Of a stretch of 64,000 bases of DNA, positions 16,976 through 25,501 are shown one piece after another. The DNA is from Amycolatopsis sp. WAC 01376. GTDB taxonomy: Bacteria > Actinomycetota > Actinomycetes > Mycobacteriales > Pseudonocardiaceae. The first letter of the stretch is position 1; each line of letters begins with the position of its first letter. Below the pieces are notes generated by a model. The model ran no database searches. It saw only the letters and a program-made list of their open reading frames with translations, and was not told the origin of the DNA. The translations under genes and the position numbers were made by a program. The stretch is from the NCBI RefSeq assembly GCF_003947415.1, contig NZ_QHKL01000007.1:434001-498000 (forward strand), given 5' to 3'.

Positions 16976-17911
16976 TCAGTCCGGCACGCCGTAGGTGATT
17001 CCGGCGGTCTGCAGCAGCGCCAGTCGAAGTTCGGTATAGGTCCGGCCCAGCACGCGGAGGGTCTCCGCGGCCGTCTTGGTGTCACCTGTCACGAGCGGGA
17101 ATTGGAGCGAACCGATCAAGCGCGCCTGGCGCTCCATGACGCGGGCCGCGGCGGTGCAGCCGATCGAGCCGAACAGGACGGCCGCGTCCGACAGCCGCAT
17201 CGCCCCGCCGCTGATCTGGTACTCCACCAGGTACTTGTGCTGCATGCGGCCCAGTCCCGACTCGACCATCTCGGCCAGTCGCTCCGCGCTGGCGGCGGAG
17301 TCCGGCCCGTCGAGAAGCTCGATCGCCCGGGGAATGGATTCGCGCAGCGCCGAGACGAGGTCGACCTCGCGCTCCCTGCGGAAGTTCGTGCGGGTGGTGT
17401 AGGGCTGCACCGGGTAGCCGACCGTGTCTGCGGCCCACGCGGTCAGGAACGCCTCGGTCGGCACGGTTGCGAACGGGTACCCGTGAGGATCGTGCATGAG
17501 GATCAAATCGCCCTCGACGCCGAAGACCACCACGTGGTGGTCGGCCCCGATGGGCTGCCCGAGCCCGGGGTGATGGGGAAGCAGTCCCATCTCGACCGGG
17601 CCGGCGAGAACCGGATGCGCCGGGGTCGCGTGCCGCAGGATGCTCATCGCTTCGTCGCGCGAGCCCCCCTGTTGGTCGAAGGTCCATCCGAGGAGCTCGA
17701 GTGAGGTGCGAATGCCGTCCGGCGGGAGCCAGTCCTTGGCGCAGAAAAAAGGAAGGTCCTGTTCGACCATTCCCGCGCTTTGAATACTCAGCCCGAACGG
17801 CGATCCGCCCAGTACCTCCAGTGCCGCGGTCCCGGGACTGTGCGGCTGGATCATCATCGTCAACGCGTCAGAGGCGCAGTATGGTCCGTTTCCGTGATAC
17901 TTAACCACCAT
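16976..17911 (-). CDS. BtrH-like / C39-like cysteine acyltransferase candidate
   Basis: A 311-residue protein whose N-terminal half resembles the BtrH N-terminal domain, a papain/C39-like fold. GPYCASDALTMM has Cys12 at the start of a helix, DHHVVVFGVEGD gives His125/His126, and LILMHDPHG gives Asp141. These can form a Cys-His-Asp set. BtrH of butirosin biosynthesis transfers an acyl group from a carrier protein to an aminoglycoside amine. By analogy this protein may move a carrier-bound acyl group onto an amino sugar or the core; that is inference. No signal peptide is seen. The ATG at 17911 has no obvious ribosome site, so translation may be leaderless. It is divergent from the regulator at 18159. 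Confidence 0.6.
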   Translation of the reverse strand: MVVKYHGNGPYCASDALTMMIQPHSPGTAALEVLGGSPFGLSIQSAGMVEQDLPFFCAKDWLPPDGIRTSLELLGWTFDQQGGSRDEAMSILRHATPAHPVLAGPVEMGLLPHHPGLGQPIGADHHVVVFGVEGDLILMHDPHGYPFATVPTEAFLTAWAADTVGYPVQPYTTRTNFRREREVDLVSALRESIPRAIELLDGPDSAASAERLAEMVESGLGRMQHKYLVEYQISGGAMRLSDAAVLFGSIGCTAAARVMERQARLIGSLQFPLVTGDTKTAAETLRVLGRTYTELRLALLQTAGITYGVPD

Positions 17912-18158
17912 GGAAGGAGTGTGGCTGGATTCTCATTGTCATTAGCCATTCGTATTTGCGCTTGTCTGAGCAATACCGGAGTGAGATGGCTCGGCGGCGA
18001 TCACGCCGGGGATAGTGTCGGCTGGGATAAGGACCTACCGGCCACTGCCCGCTTGGGCGGACGAAAGGCCGGAAGTCGCCTGCCGAAAACCGACATCAGG
18101 GCCCGGCGGCGGTCCTACGGTCCCACTTGGCGCGTGGGCGAGGAATGGGGGAGAGGAC

Positions 18159-18779
18159 ATGCCAGACCCGGTCATTGTGGTTATCGATCGAGTCCCGGCG
18201 TTCGGGGCCGGCCTGGAGGCGATACTCGCCGGCGATGGATTCGAGGTGGCGACCCCGGTGCGGCCGTCAGCGTGGTTGCGCCGACGCGAGGTCGCGGCCG
18301 CGGTGGTCACGCTGCGCGGGCACGAGGACGTCGATCGGCTGCAGGAGCTGAGCGAAGAGTTCACCAGTCTCGTGCTTGTGGCGGTCCTCTCCTCCTCGGC
18401 GCACTCGGTGTACGCCACCGCGCTGCGGTCCGGTGCGCACGCGGCGGTCAGCTGGGATTCCGCGCCCGGCGACATCCTCGCGGTGGTCCGTGCCGCGATG
18501 GCGGGCCGGACGGTCCTGCCCACTCCGACCGCACGTGCGCTCGCGAAGTCGGCGCAGGACCGGCCACAGGGCACCGGCCTGCGACCACAGGAGGTCCAGT
18601 GGCTTCGCGTGCTCGCCGGCGGTGGCTCGGTCGTGCAATTGGCCCGTGTCGAGGGGTATTCGCAGCGGGAGGTCTTCCGCCGGTTGTCGACGGTGTACCG
18701 CCGGATGGGCGCCCGCAACCGGCAGGAGGCGATCGCGCTCGCCGGCCAATGGGGGCTACTGGCCCCGGCCTCTCGGTAA
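18159..18779 (+). CDS. Atypical LuxR-type regulator with a degenerate receiver domain
   Basis: A 206-residue protein with a receiver-like N-terminal domain (residues 1-125) and a NarL/LuxR-type helix-turn-helix (about 140-200: LRPQEVQWLRVLAGGGSV, YSQREVFRRLSTVYRRMGARNRQEA). The usual acidic pair is reduced to VVIDRVP, and the strand that should hold the phosphorylated Asp reads VAAAVVTLRGHED, so phosphorylation looks impossible. Such proteins can respond to a bound small molecule, for example the end product. ATG at 18159 is preceded by GGGGGAGAGGA. It lies directly upstream of the apoprotein gene, whose promoter is a likely target. Confidence 0.8.
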   Translation: MPDPVIVVIDRVPAFGAGLEAILAGDGFEVATPVRPSAWLRRREVAAAVVTLRGHEDVDRLQELSEEFTSLVLVAVLSSSAHSVYATALRSGAHAAVSWDSAPGDILAVVRAAMAGRTVLPTPTARALAKSAQDRPQGTGLRPQEVQWLRVLAGGGSVVQLARVEGYSQREVFRRLSTVYRRMGARNRQEAIALAGQWGLLAPASR

Positions 18780-18823
18780 TTGCGCAATGTGGACAGCCAA
18801 CCGATTGTCCGGATGGTAAGTGC

Positions 18824-18853
18824 TTGACCGACCGTCGCTGATCTGGTTAGCGT
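18824..18853 (+). promoter_or_regulatory. Probable vegetative-type promoter of the apoprotein gene
   Basis: TTGACC (18824-18829) and TAGCGT (18848-18853) are separated by 18 bases, close to the main-sigma consensus of actinomycetes. Transcription would start near 18860, giving a leader of about 110 bases before the ATG at 18969, where a strong GGAGG (18955-18959) sits nine bases upstream. Confidence 0.55.
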
Positions 18854-18968
18854 CGGTGGCAGGTCCGGTTCCGGACTTGCTCGCACCATTCTCACACAGA
18901 TATCCCACCGCCGGATTCATGCCGAATTCCGGCTGTCCCTCTTCCTTGTCAATCGGAGGTACTAGATC

Positions 18969-19418
18969 ATGTCTTCGCAGAGAACCGGTGTTGTCCGAAA
19001 GATCGCACTGATCATCGCCACCGGTTCCGGTGTCGCAGTACTCGGCGCCCTTCCGGCCGCCGCGGCGGCTCCCGGCGCCACCGTGACGCCGTCGTCTGGT
19101 CTGCAGAACGGCCAGTCCGTCACGGCGGCGGGCACCGGTTTCCCCGCAGGGGAACAGATCGGCGTCATGCAATGCGGTCCGGGCGACTGGCCGGCGGTCA
19201 GCTGTGACTTCGCCGACCGGGTGATCGTGACCGCGAACGCCGGTGGCGGGTTCACCACGCCGGTCACCGTGCGCGCCTCTTACGATGGCGTCGATCCGGT
19301 CGAGGGCAAACCCGCGGGCACGGTCGACTGCACGGCGGTCGCTTGCTCGTTGCGCTTCGGAAGTATCACCAACGGTTCCGTCTTCGCGAACCCGGTAATC
19401 CTGGGCTTCGGCGCTTAG
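18969..19418 (+). CDS. Enediyne chromoprotein apoprotein (neocarzinostatin family)
   Basis: A 149-residue preprotein. A Sec signal peptide covers residues 1-32 (basic VVRK, then a hydrophobic core, ending PAAA), and cleavage before AAPGATVTPSSGL gives a mature protein of about 117 residues; neocarzinostatin has 113. The mature start matches the neocarzinostatin start almost residue for residue. Cys69/Cys79 and Cys121/Cys126 (mature 37/47 and 89/94) reproduce the two conserved disulfide pairs, and TVRASYDG and GTVDCTAVAC are family signatures. The family binds, stabilises and carries nine-membered enediyne chromophores outside the cell and protects the producer. The mature chain is acidic (about eight Asp/Glu against four Lys/Arg), as in relatives. 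It is monocistronic, with its own promoter and a hairpin downstream. Confidence 0.94.
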   Translation: MSSQRTGVVRKIALIIATGSGVAVLGALPAAAAAPGATVTPSSGLQNGQSVTAAGTGFPAGEQIGVMQCGPGDWPAVSCDFADRVIVTANAGGGFTTPVTVRASYDGVDPVEGKPAGTVDCTAVACSLRFGSITNGSVFANPVILGFGA

Positions 19419-19476
19419 GTCCGGGTCTCTCGATTCGCTGAGTGCGGGGTCGTGACTGGCGTACGTGCCGTGCCGG

Positions 19477-19535
19477 AAGTACAGGAAGGGCCCCTTGCTT
19501 GCGCTAGGCGCAAGCAAGGGGCCCTTCCTGTACTT
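19477..19535. terminator. Very strong hairpin after the apoprotein gene
   Basis: Perfect 28-base arms (19477-19504 and 19508-19535) enclose a 3-base loop, 58 bases after the apoprotein stop. It probably ends or stabilises that transcript. There is no U tract. The unusual length and perfection suggest it may be a member of a genome-wide repeat family. Confidence 0.8.
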
Positions 19536-19665
19536 GAGAATAGTGATCAGACGGCCCGCGGACATTCGGTCAGGGCAGGGAGGCGCACCTTCGCACCTTA
19601 CCCGTGCCACTCGCGCTCGATAGCTTGGAACCAACAGAAGATCATGACTCTTCTCGATTACCGGG

Positions 19666-20484
19666 GTGACGCCGTTGCATGCGATTGTCTTGGTGGGCGG
19701 CAAGGGATCCCGCTTGCTCCCGTACACCAGAACCCGGCCGAAGGCGTTGCTCGAACTGGGCGGCCACAGCGTGCTGGAGATCATCCTGCGCCGACTCCGC
19801 GCGTTCGGGTTCGACCGGGTGACCCTGTGCGTCTCACATCTGGGCGAGCAGATCCGCGCCGAGATCGGGGACGGTGCGCGACTGGGCCTGTCCGTCGACT
19901 ACAGCGTCGACGAGCGGCCGCTCGGCACTGCCGCTCCGCTCCGGCTGACGCTGGGATGGACCGGTCCTGCCGTCGTCATGAACGGCGACATCCTGACCAC
20001 TCTCGACTTCGCGGACCTGCACCGTGCGCACGAACGCACCGGCAGCGTGCTCACGGTCGCCTTCCTGCGCCGCCGGTTCACGGCGGGCGTCGGACTGGTG
20101 CGCCTCGAAGAGGATCGCGTCATCGAAGTCATGGAGAAGCCGACTTTCGGCCTGAACGTGTCATCGGGGATCTACGTCGTCAGCCCGTCGGCCCTGGACC
20201 ATATCCCGGAAGGGCCCGCGGATATGCCCACGCTGATCAACAACCTGATCGGCCACGGCGAGCCCGTACACGGCTACGGCTTCGCCGGGTCGTGGCACGA
20301 CATCGGCACGCCGGCGCGGTATGAGGAGGCGAAGAAGGCCTTTCAGTCCGAACCCCGCCGCTACCTCGAGCCCGGCCCCCCGGGGGCTACCGAGCACGTC
20401 GCGGTGGACGAACTCGCCGCTGTGCGGGACATCGGCCTTCTCGTCGACGGCGGGGGTCACCAGCGGAAGGAGGCACGAGCGTGA
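19666..20484 (+). CDS. NDP-sugar nucleotidyltransferase (pyrophosphorylase)
   Basis: A 272-residue nucleotidyltransferase of the RmlA/GCD1 type. HAIVLVGGKGSRLLPYTRTR is the nucleotide-binding loop, RPKALLELGGHSVLE follows with the conserved Lys, GPAVVMNGDILTTLD carries the metal-binding Asp, and GSWHDIGTPARYEEA lies near the C-terminus. These enzymes activate a sugar-1-phosphate to an NDP-sugar. GTG at 19666 fits the homology start. It is the first of three genes that overlap by 4 bases (nucleotidyltransferase, glycosyltransferase, aminotransferase), which points to making and attaching an amino sugar. Confidence 0.87.
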   Translation: MTPLHAIVLVGGKGSRLLPYTRTRPKALLELGGHSVLEIILRRLRAFGFDRVTLCVSHLGEQIRAEIGDGARLGLSVDYSVDERPLGTAAPLRLTLGWTGPAVVMNGDILTTLDFADLHRAHERTGSVLTVAFLRRRFTAGVGLVRLEEDRVIEVMEKPTFGLNVSSGIYVVSPSALDHIPEGPADMPTLINNLIGHGEPVHGYGFAGSWHDIGTPARYEEAKKAFQSEPRRYLEPGPPGATEHVAVDELAAVRDIGLLVDGGGHQRKEARA

Positions 20485-21551
20485 CGAGTCTCCCGGACGT
20501 TCTTGTGGTGTTCGGCGGCTACGGACGGGACTTCGCCGGCGCCGAGCGGATGGCGTGGCGGACGCTGGAGCGGCTGGCCCGGCCCGGTCGACGGGTAGCG
20601 GTGCTCACCGACAGCGTCGGCGCGACCGGTGAGCACCGCCCACGGGCTGTGCCGGTGTTCGGCAGTGAAGCCGACTTGCGCCGCGCGTTACCGGGGTGGC
20701 GGCCGTCGGTGGTGCATGCCTTCGACCTCGCCCTGCCCGCCTGGGTGGAGGCGGCCGCGGAGCTGGCGGACCGCTATCGGGCCACGTTCGCACTCACGCC
20801 CGCGTCGGCCGTCCAGGTGTGGCCCGAGCCTGAAACCGGGGCGGCGCTGTGCCGCCGGGCGGACGTCCTGTTCACCCTCAACGAAACCGAGAACACCGTC
20901 CTCACCGGATACGGAGTGCCGCCGTGGCGGATCCGGGCGATCCCGCACGCCGCCGATCTCGTCGGCACCCCGGACGCGAGCGGCTTCCGGCGCCGGTACG
21001 GAGTGGACGGTCGGATGGTGCTCTTCGCCGGACGGCGTACTGCCTCCAAGGGGTATCGGCGCCTGCTGGCCGCGACCGGGCCGGTGTGGGAACGCCTGCC
21101 GGACACGTGGTTCGCCTTCATCGGCCCGAACGCCGACGCCGACGCCGAAGCGGCGTTCCTTGCCAACGCAGCACCTCGGCTGCTCGATCTCGGCATGGTG
21201 GACGAGCAGACGAAGCACGACGCACTGGCGGCCTGCGACCTGCTGTGCCTCCCCACCGTGGCCGATGTCTTCCCACTGGTGTTCGTCGAGGCGTGGACCT
21301 GCGGCAGACCGGTGGTGAGCGGCGACTTCCCTGGGGTGGATGACGTGCTCCGGCCCGGTGTGGACGGTCTGGTCGCCGGACCGGGGCCGTCCGGTCTGGC
21401 CACGACCCTGATCGACGCCCTACGCGACGAGAAGGGGCTCGCGGCCATGGGACAAGCCGCACTGCTGCGGGCCAGCCGCGAGTTCGGCTGGGACAAGGTA
21501 GCGGCCGCGGTCGAGGACGGCTACGGATCGGCGATCGGGAGGACCGGATGA
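20481..21551 (+). CDS. Glycosyltransferase, GT4 family (GT-B fold)
   Basis: A 356-residue GT-B glycosyltransferase. VLFAGRRTASKGYRRLLAA (about residues 175-195) and CLPTVADVFPLVFVEAWTCGRPVV (about 252-275, with the acidic residues that bind the nucleotide sugar) are typical of GT4 retaining enzymes. Its GTG at 20481 overlaps the preceding stop by 4 bases, with GGAAGGAGG upstream. It is the only obvious soluble glycosyltransferase in the window, so it is the candidate for attaching the sugar to the enediyne core. GT4 enzymes are less usual than GT1 in enediyne glycosylation. Confidence 0.85.
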   Translation: MTSLPDVLVVFGGYGRDFAGAERMAWRTLERLARPGRRVAVLTDSVGATGEHRPRAVPVFGSEADLRRALPGWRPSVVHAFDLALPAWVEAAAELADRYRATFALTPASAVQVWPEPETGAALCRRADVLFTLNETENTVLTGYGVPPWRIRAIPHAADLVGTPDASGFRRRYGVDGRMVLFAGRRTASKGYRRLLAATGPVWERLPDTWFAFIGPNADADAEAAFLANAAPRLLDLGMVDEQTKHDALAACDLLCLPTVADVFPLVFVEAWTCGRPVVSGDFPGVDDVLRPGVDGLVAGPGPSGLATTLIDALRDEKGLAAMGQAALLRASREFGWDKVAAAVEDGYGSAIGRTG

Positions 21552-22699
21552 ACGACATGCCGCCGCCGTGGCGGGTTACCTTGGCGGACAACACGATCGG
21601 CGAACCGGAGATCGAGGCTGTCACCGCCGTGCTGCGCTCCCGCTGGCTCTCCGCCGGCGCGGTGACCCGCGAGTTCGAACACGACTTCGCCGAGCGGCTC
21701 GGTGTCCCCGACGCCGTGGCGGTCAGCAGCGGGACAGCGGCACTGCACCTCGCGGTCCTCGGCCTGGGGCTGGGACCCGGTGACGAGATCGTGCTGCCCG
21801 CGCTGAGTTTCGTCGCGGCCGCGGCGGTCGCCACACTCCACGGCGCGACACCGGTTTTCGCCGACGTGCGCTCCGAGGCCGACCTCACCGTCGACCCTGC
21901 CGACGTGGCTGCTCTGCTCACGGACCACACGAAGGCGGTCGTCGCGATGCACTACGGCGGTTACTCCGCCGATCTCGCCGCGCTGCGGGAGATCACCGCG
22001 CAGCGTGGTATCCGGTTGATCGAGGACGCGGCGCACGCTCCCGTCGTCCGTACCGGCGACCGGATGCTCGGTACGGTGGGCGACGTGGGTTGTTTCAGCT
22101 TCTTCGCCACCAAGAACGTCACCACCGGCGAGGGTGGGATGGTGGTGGCGGCCGACCGATCGGTACTCGATGAGATCAGGCTGCTGCGCTCACACCACTT
22201 GACCCGGTCGACCTGGCAGCGCGCGCAGACCGGGCAAGCCGACTACGACGTCGACGGCGTCGGGCTCAACTACCGTCCCACCGAGATCTCCTCGGCGCTC
22301 GGCCGGATCCAGCTCGGACGGCTCGACCGGGATCGAGCACGCCGCCGGGAGCTGGTGGCGGTCTACCGCGACCGGTTGCGGAGGATCCCGGGTCTGGTGA
22401 TCCCATTCGACGGACGCGACGACGACAGCGCTCACCACCTGATGGCGGTCCTGCTACCGCCGGGCAGCTCGCGGGACGACGTACGGGACACCCTGTCCGC
22501 GGCCCGGATCCAGACGTCGGTGCACTACCCGCCGACCCACCGGTTCACCCGCTACCGCTCCGTGGCGAGCAGGGCGTTGCCGATCACCGAGAGGATCGCA
22601 CCTCGTCTGCTCTCACTTCCCTTGCACAGCCGCATGTCCGACGCTGACGTCGAACTCGTCGCCGACGTGCTGGACACCGCCCTGCCCCGGCCGCGGTGA
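21548..22699 (+). CDS. DegT/DnrJ/EryC1/StrS aminotransferase (sugar aminotransferase)
   Basis: A 383-residue PLP enzyme of the sugar aminotransferase family. SSGTAALHLAVLGLGLGPGDEIVLPALSF binds the cofactor phosphate, GIRLIEDAAHAP holds the ring-contacting Asp, and CFSFFATKNVTTGEGGMV contains the Schiff-base Lys. GLNYRPTEISSALG is also typical. These enzymes convert keto sugars to amino sugars on the nucleotide. It overlaps the glycosyltransferase gene by 4 bases. With the NDP-sugar genes around it, it suggests an amino sugar on the product. Confidence 0.9.
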   Translation: MNDMPPPWRVTLADNTIGEPEIEAVTAVLRSRWLSAGAVTREFEHDFAERLGVPDAVAVSSGTAALHLAVLGLGLGPGDEIVLPALSFVAAAAVATLHGATPVFADVRSEADLTVDPADVAALLTDHTKAVVAMHYGGYSADLAALREITAQRGIRLIEDAAHAPVVRTGDRMLGTVGDVGCFSFFATKNVTTGEGGMVVAADRSVLDEIRLLRSHHLTRSTWQRAQTGQADYDVDGVGLNYRPTEISSALGRIQLGRLDRDRARRRELVAVYRDRLRRIPGLVIPFDGRDDDSAHHLMAVLLPPGSSRDDVRDTLSAARIQTSVHYPPTHRFTRYRSVASRALPITERIAPRLLSLPLHSRMSDADVELVADVLDTALPRPR

Positions 22700-22710
22700 A
22701 ACCGTCCATG

Positions 22711-24096
22711 TCAGCCGCGTAGGTGCAGGACTCTCGGGTGGGTGTACTCCACCAGACCCCAGTAGCCGTACTCGACGCCCATCCCCGACTGCCGGACGCC
22801 GCCGAAGGGCACATCCGGCCGGAGGTCACCATGGGTGTTGACCCAGACTGTTCCACAGTCGAGCCCGGCGGCGACCAGGCGCGCGGTCTCTTGGTCGCCC
22901 CATACCGAACCGCCGAGGCCGAACTTCGTCGCGTTGGCCCTGTCGACGGCTTCGTCCACTGAGGAGTAGGCGATGACCGGGAGCACGGGACCGAATTGTT
23001 CGTCTTTCTCGAGCCGGGTGCCCGGCGGCAGGTTCGTCACGATCGTCGGCGGATAGAAATGGCCGGGGCGATCGAGGGCGACGCCACCGGTGACGATCTC
23101 GGCGCCCCCGTGGGCCGCCTCGGTCACGAAGCCGTGCAATCTGGTCAGCTGGGGTTCGCTCACCACCGGGCCGAGGTCGGTCGCTGGGTCGGCTCCCGCC
23201 CCGATCACGGTAGCTTTCGCTTGTGTGGCAAAGGCTTCGATGAACGCCGGCCGATCGGGGGCTGGGACGTAGACTCTTTTCACCGCGGCGCAGAACTGGC
23301 CGCTGTTGGTCATGGCGCTCGCGTAGAGCCGCTCGGCGGTCGTGGCGATGTCGGCTCCGGGAAGCACGATCGCGGCGTCGTTGCCACCCAGTTCCAGCAC
23401 GACCCTGGCGAGCCGGGCGGCGGCGGAACGCGCGATCGCCGTACCGGTCTCGACCGAGCCGGTGAAGGAGATCAACCGGACGTCCGGGTGCTCGCACAGG
23501 GCGGCACCCAGTCGACCCCCGCCGGTCACCGCCGCACAGACACCCCGCGGCAGCACCTCGGAGAGCAGCTCCGCCATCCGCGTGGTCGCCAGCGGTGTCA
23601 GCGGGGACGGTTTGAGCACCACCGTGTTCCCGGCCAGCAGCGCGGGGGCCAGTTTCGTCACCGCCAGGATGAGCGGGAAGTTCGACGGCGCGATCGCGGC
23701 GACCACCCCGTGCGGAACGTGCTCGACGGTGATCCGGCTTCCCCCATCGGCGACTGTTTCCGGTTCGAGTGAGAGTGCGGCGGTGTGGTCGAACCAGCCT
23801 GCCGCGAGGTCGACCTCGACGTAGGCCGATCGCAAGGGTTTGCCCTGTTCCCTGGTGAGGAGGGTGGCCAGTTCCTCCCGGCAGGCCGCGATCGACGCAC
23901 CACAGTCCCGCAGGGCGGCCCGGCGGGAATCCGACGGACTTCGCGCCCAATGCGGTTGGGCGGCCGAGGCGGCGGTGACGACCCCGCCGAGTTCCGACGG
24001 CGAGGTCGCCGCGATCTCGGCGAAGACGGAACCGGTCGCGGGATCCTCCACGGCGATCAGGTCGGTGGCGGCACCGCGCCCCGGTTGAAACGTCAT
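22711..24096 (-). CDS. NAD(P)-dependent aldehyde dehydrogenase
   Basis: A 461-residue aldehyde dehydrogenase. VAAIAPSNFPLILAVTKLAPAL is the nucleotide site, ISFTGSVETGTAIA the Rossmann turn, LELGGNDAAIVL holds the general-base Glu, and NSGQFCAAVKRVYV holds the catalytic Cys. It oxidises an aldehyde to an acid. ATG at 24096, with GGGAGC upstream, fits the family start; the upstream open frame is non-coding. It is convergent with the sugar aminotransferase (11-base gap) and divergent from the alpha/beta-hydrolase, so it is a single gene inserted between two rightward units. It could make a carboxylic acid for the adenylating enzyme nearby. Confidence 0.9.
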   Translation of the reverse strand: MTFQPGRGAATDLIAVEDPATGSVFAEIAATSPSELGGVVTAASAAQPHWARSPSDSRRAALRDCGASIAACREELATLLTREQGKPLRSAYVEVDLAAGWFDHTAALSLEPETVADGGSRITVEHVPHGVVAAIAPSNFPLILAVTKLAPALLAGNTVVLKPSPLTPLATTRMAELLSEVLPRGVCAAVTGGGRLGAALCEHPDVRLISFTGSVETGTAIARSAAARLARVVLELGGNDAAIVLPGADIATTAERLYASAMTNSGQFCAAVKRVYVPAPDRPAFIEAFATQAKATVIGAGADPATDLGPVVSEPQLTRLHGFVTEAAHGGAEIVTGGVALDRPGHFYPPTIVTNLPPGTRLEKDEQFGPVLPVIAYSSVDEAVDRANATKFGLGGSVWGDQETARLVAAGLDCGTVWVNTHGDLRPDVPFGGVRQSGMGVEYGYWGLVEYTHPRVLHLRG

Positions 24097-24294
24097 CGAC
24101 CGCTCCCGCCACTCGACTGCACCGGCCGTTTCCAGCCTGACCGGGAACTCCGCGATCGGGAAGGTGCCCTTGTGACCTGCCTGGCCGGCCAGGTGTTTCG
24201 CGCGCTCCAGGGCCGCTTGTCCAGCGTCCGTCCTGTTGCGACCGTGAACCGACGGTGTTCGTGGATCGCTCGTCCTCGCGGAGGTGACGCGTTG

Positions 24295-25230
24295 GTGCTC
24301 AAGGCATACACGGCGGCGGTGATGTCGATGATGGCCGCGGCTCACCCGGACGTCGGCGGCACCGTCACCGACGCCGCACAGGCGCGCCGCATCCACGCCG
24401 AAGCCCGGTTCCCGCCCGGCCCGTCCGTCGCGTCCGTCGAGGACGTCGACCTCGACGGCGGTCTCTCGGTACGCGTCTACCGGCCGCGAGATCCCGGCAC
24501 CGGAGGTGACCTGCCGGTGGTCGCGTACTTCCACGGAGGCGGGTTCGTGCTGTGCGACCTCGACACCCACGACGGCGTGTGCCGGATGATCGCGGCGAGG
24601 ACACCGGCCGTCGTGATCGCGGTGCACTACCGGCGCGCTCCCGAGCATCCGTTCCCCGCCGCGGTCGAGGACGCCTACCGCGCGGTGCGCTGGGCGTCGG
24701 AGAACGCGGCGGCCTACGGCGCCGCTCCGGACCGGCTCGCAGTCGCGGGAGACAGCGCGGGCGGCACTCTCGCCACCGTCGCCTGCCTGATGGCGCGGGA
24801 CCAGGGCGGACCGTCCATTCGCTTCCAGCTGCTCGTCTACCCGGTGACCGACTGCTTCGCACCGAGGACCGAGCATGCCAGGGGATTTCACCTGACGCGC
24901 CGCCAGATGACCTGGTTCATCGAGCAGTACCTCGCCGACCCCGCCGACGGAGAACAGCCCTACGCGTCACCGCTGCGTGCCCCAGACCTGAGCGGCCTGC
25001 CGCCGACGCTGGTCCTGACCGTCGAGCACGACCCCCTGCGCGCCGAGGGCGAAGCCTACGCGCGACGACTGGCCGACGCCGCCGTCCCGGTCACCCTGCA
25101 CCGGGTCGACGGCTTGTTCCACGGCGTGTTCGGGCTCTCGGGGCTCTTGCCCGAGGCAGGCGAACTGGAACACCGGGCGGTCTCCGCGCTGAGAGACAAC
25201 ACACGCTCGACCACGACGAGAAGGGGATGA
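24295..25230 (+). CDS. Alpha/beta-hydrolase, hormone-sensitive-lipase (GDXG) family
   Basis: About 311 residues. YFHGGGFVLCDLDTHD (about residues 80-95) is the HGGG oxyanion motif, VAGDSAGGTLATVACLMA the GDSAGG nucleophile elbow, DPLRAEG gives the Asp, and VDGLFHGVFG the His. The family hydrolyses esters or amides of small acids. A GGAGGTGA site at 24280-24287 serves either TTG at 24292 or GTG at 24295. It is followed one base later by the carrier protein gene, which suggests a thioesterase-like or acyl-editing job for the carrier-linked acid; this is inference. Confidence 0.85.
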   Translation: MLKAYTAAVMSMMAAAHPDVGGTVTDAAQARRIHAEARFPPGPSVASVEDVDLDGGLSVRVYRPRDPGTGGDLPVVAYFHGGGFVLCDLDTHDGVCRMIAARTPAVVIAVHYRRAPEHPFPAAVEDAYRAVRWASENAAAYGAAPDRLAVAGDSAGGTLATVACLMARDQGGPSIRFQLLVYPVTDCFAPRTEHARGFHLTRRQMTWFIEQYLADPADGEQPYASPLRAPDLSGLPPTLVLTVEHDPLRAEGEAYARRLADAAVPVTLHRVDGLFHGVFGLSGLLPEAGELEHRAVSALRDNTRSTTTRRG

Positions 25231-25231
25231 G

Positions 25232-25501
25232 ATGCACGATCAGGCGATCGACCTGGTGCCGGCCATCGGCAGGGTGATGGGCGAGGTGTTGACCCGTGAA
25301 CCACTGGACGGCGGCGACGACTTCTTCGCCTGCGGAGGCGATTCCGTCCGGGCGGTGGAGGTGCTCCAGCGGCTGGCTTCGGAACACGGTCCGGCCGGAG
25401 AGGAGGCGTCGGACATCTTCCAGGCCCAGTTGCTGCTCGCGATCTTCGACGACGCCTCGCCCGCGGCGCTGGCGTCGGTGATCACGTCCTATGTGGACTG
25501 A
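25232..25501 (+). CDS. Acyl/peptidyl carrier protein
   Basis: An 89-residue carrier protein. The phosphopantetheine site is Ser38 in FFACGGDSVRAVEVL. The GGDS form is more like peptidyl carrier domains than fatty-acid ACPs. It needs activation by a phosphopantetheinyl transferase not seen here. The following adenylating gene starts inside its last codons (11-base overlap), so the two are almost certainly partners: the ligase loads an acid onto this carrier. Confidence 0.88.
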   Translation: MHDQAIDLVPAIGRVMGEVLTREPLDGGDDFFACGGDSVRAVEVLQRLASEHGPAGEEASDIFQAQLLLAIFDDASPAALASVITSYVD

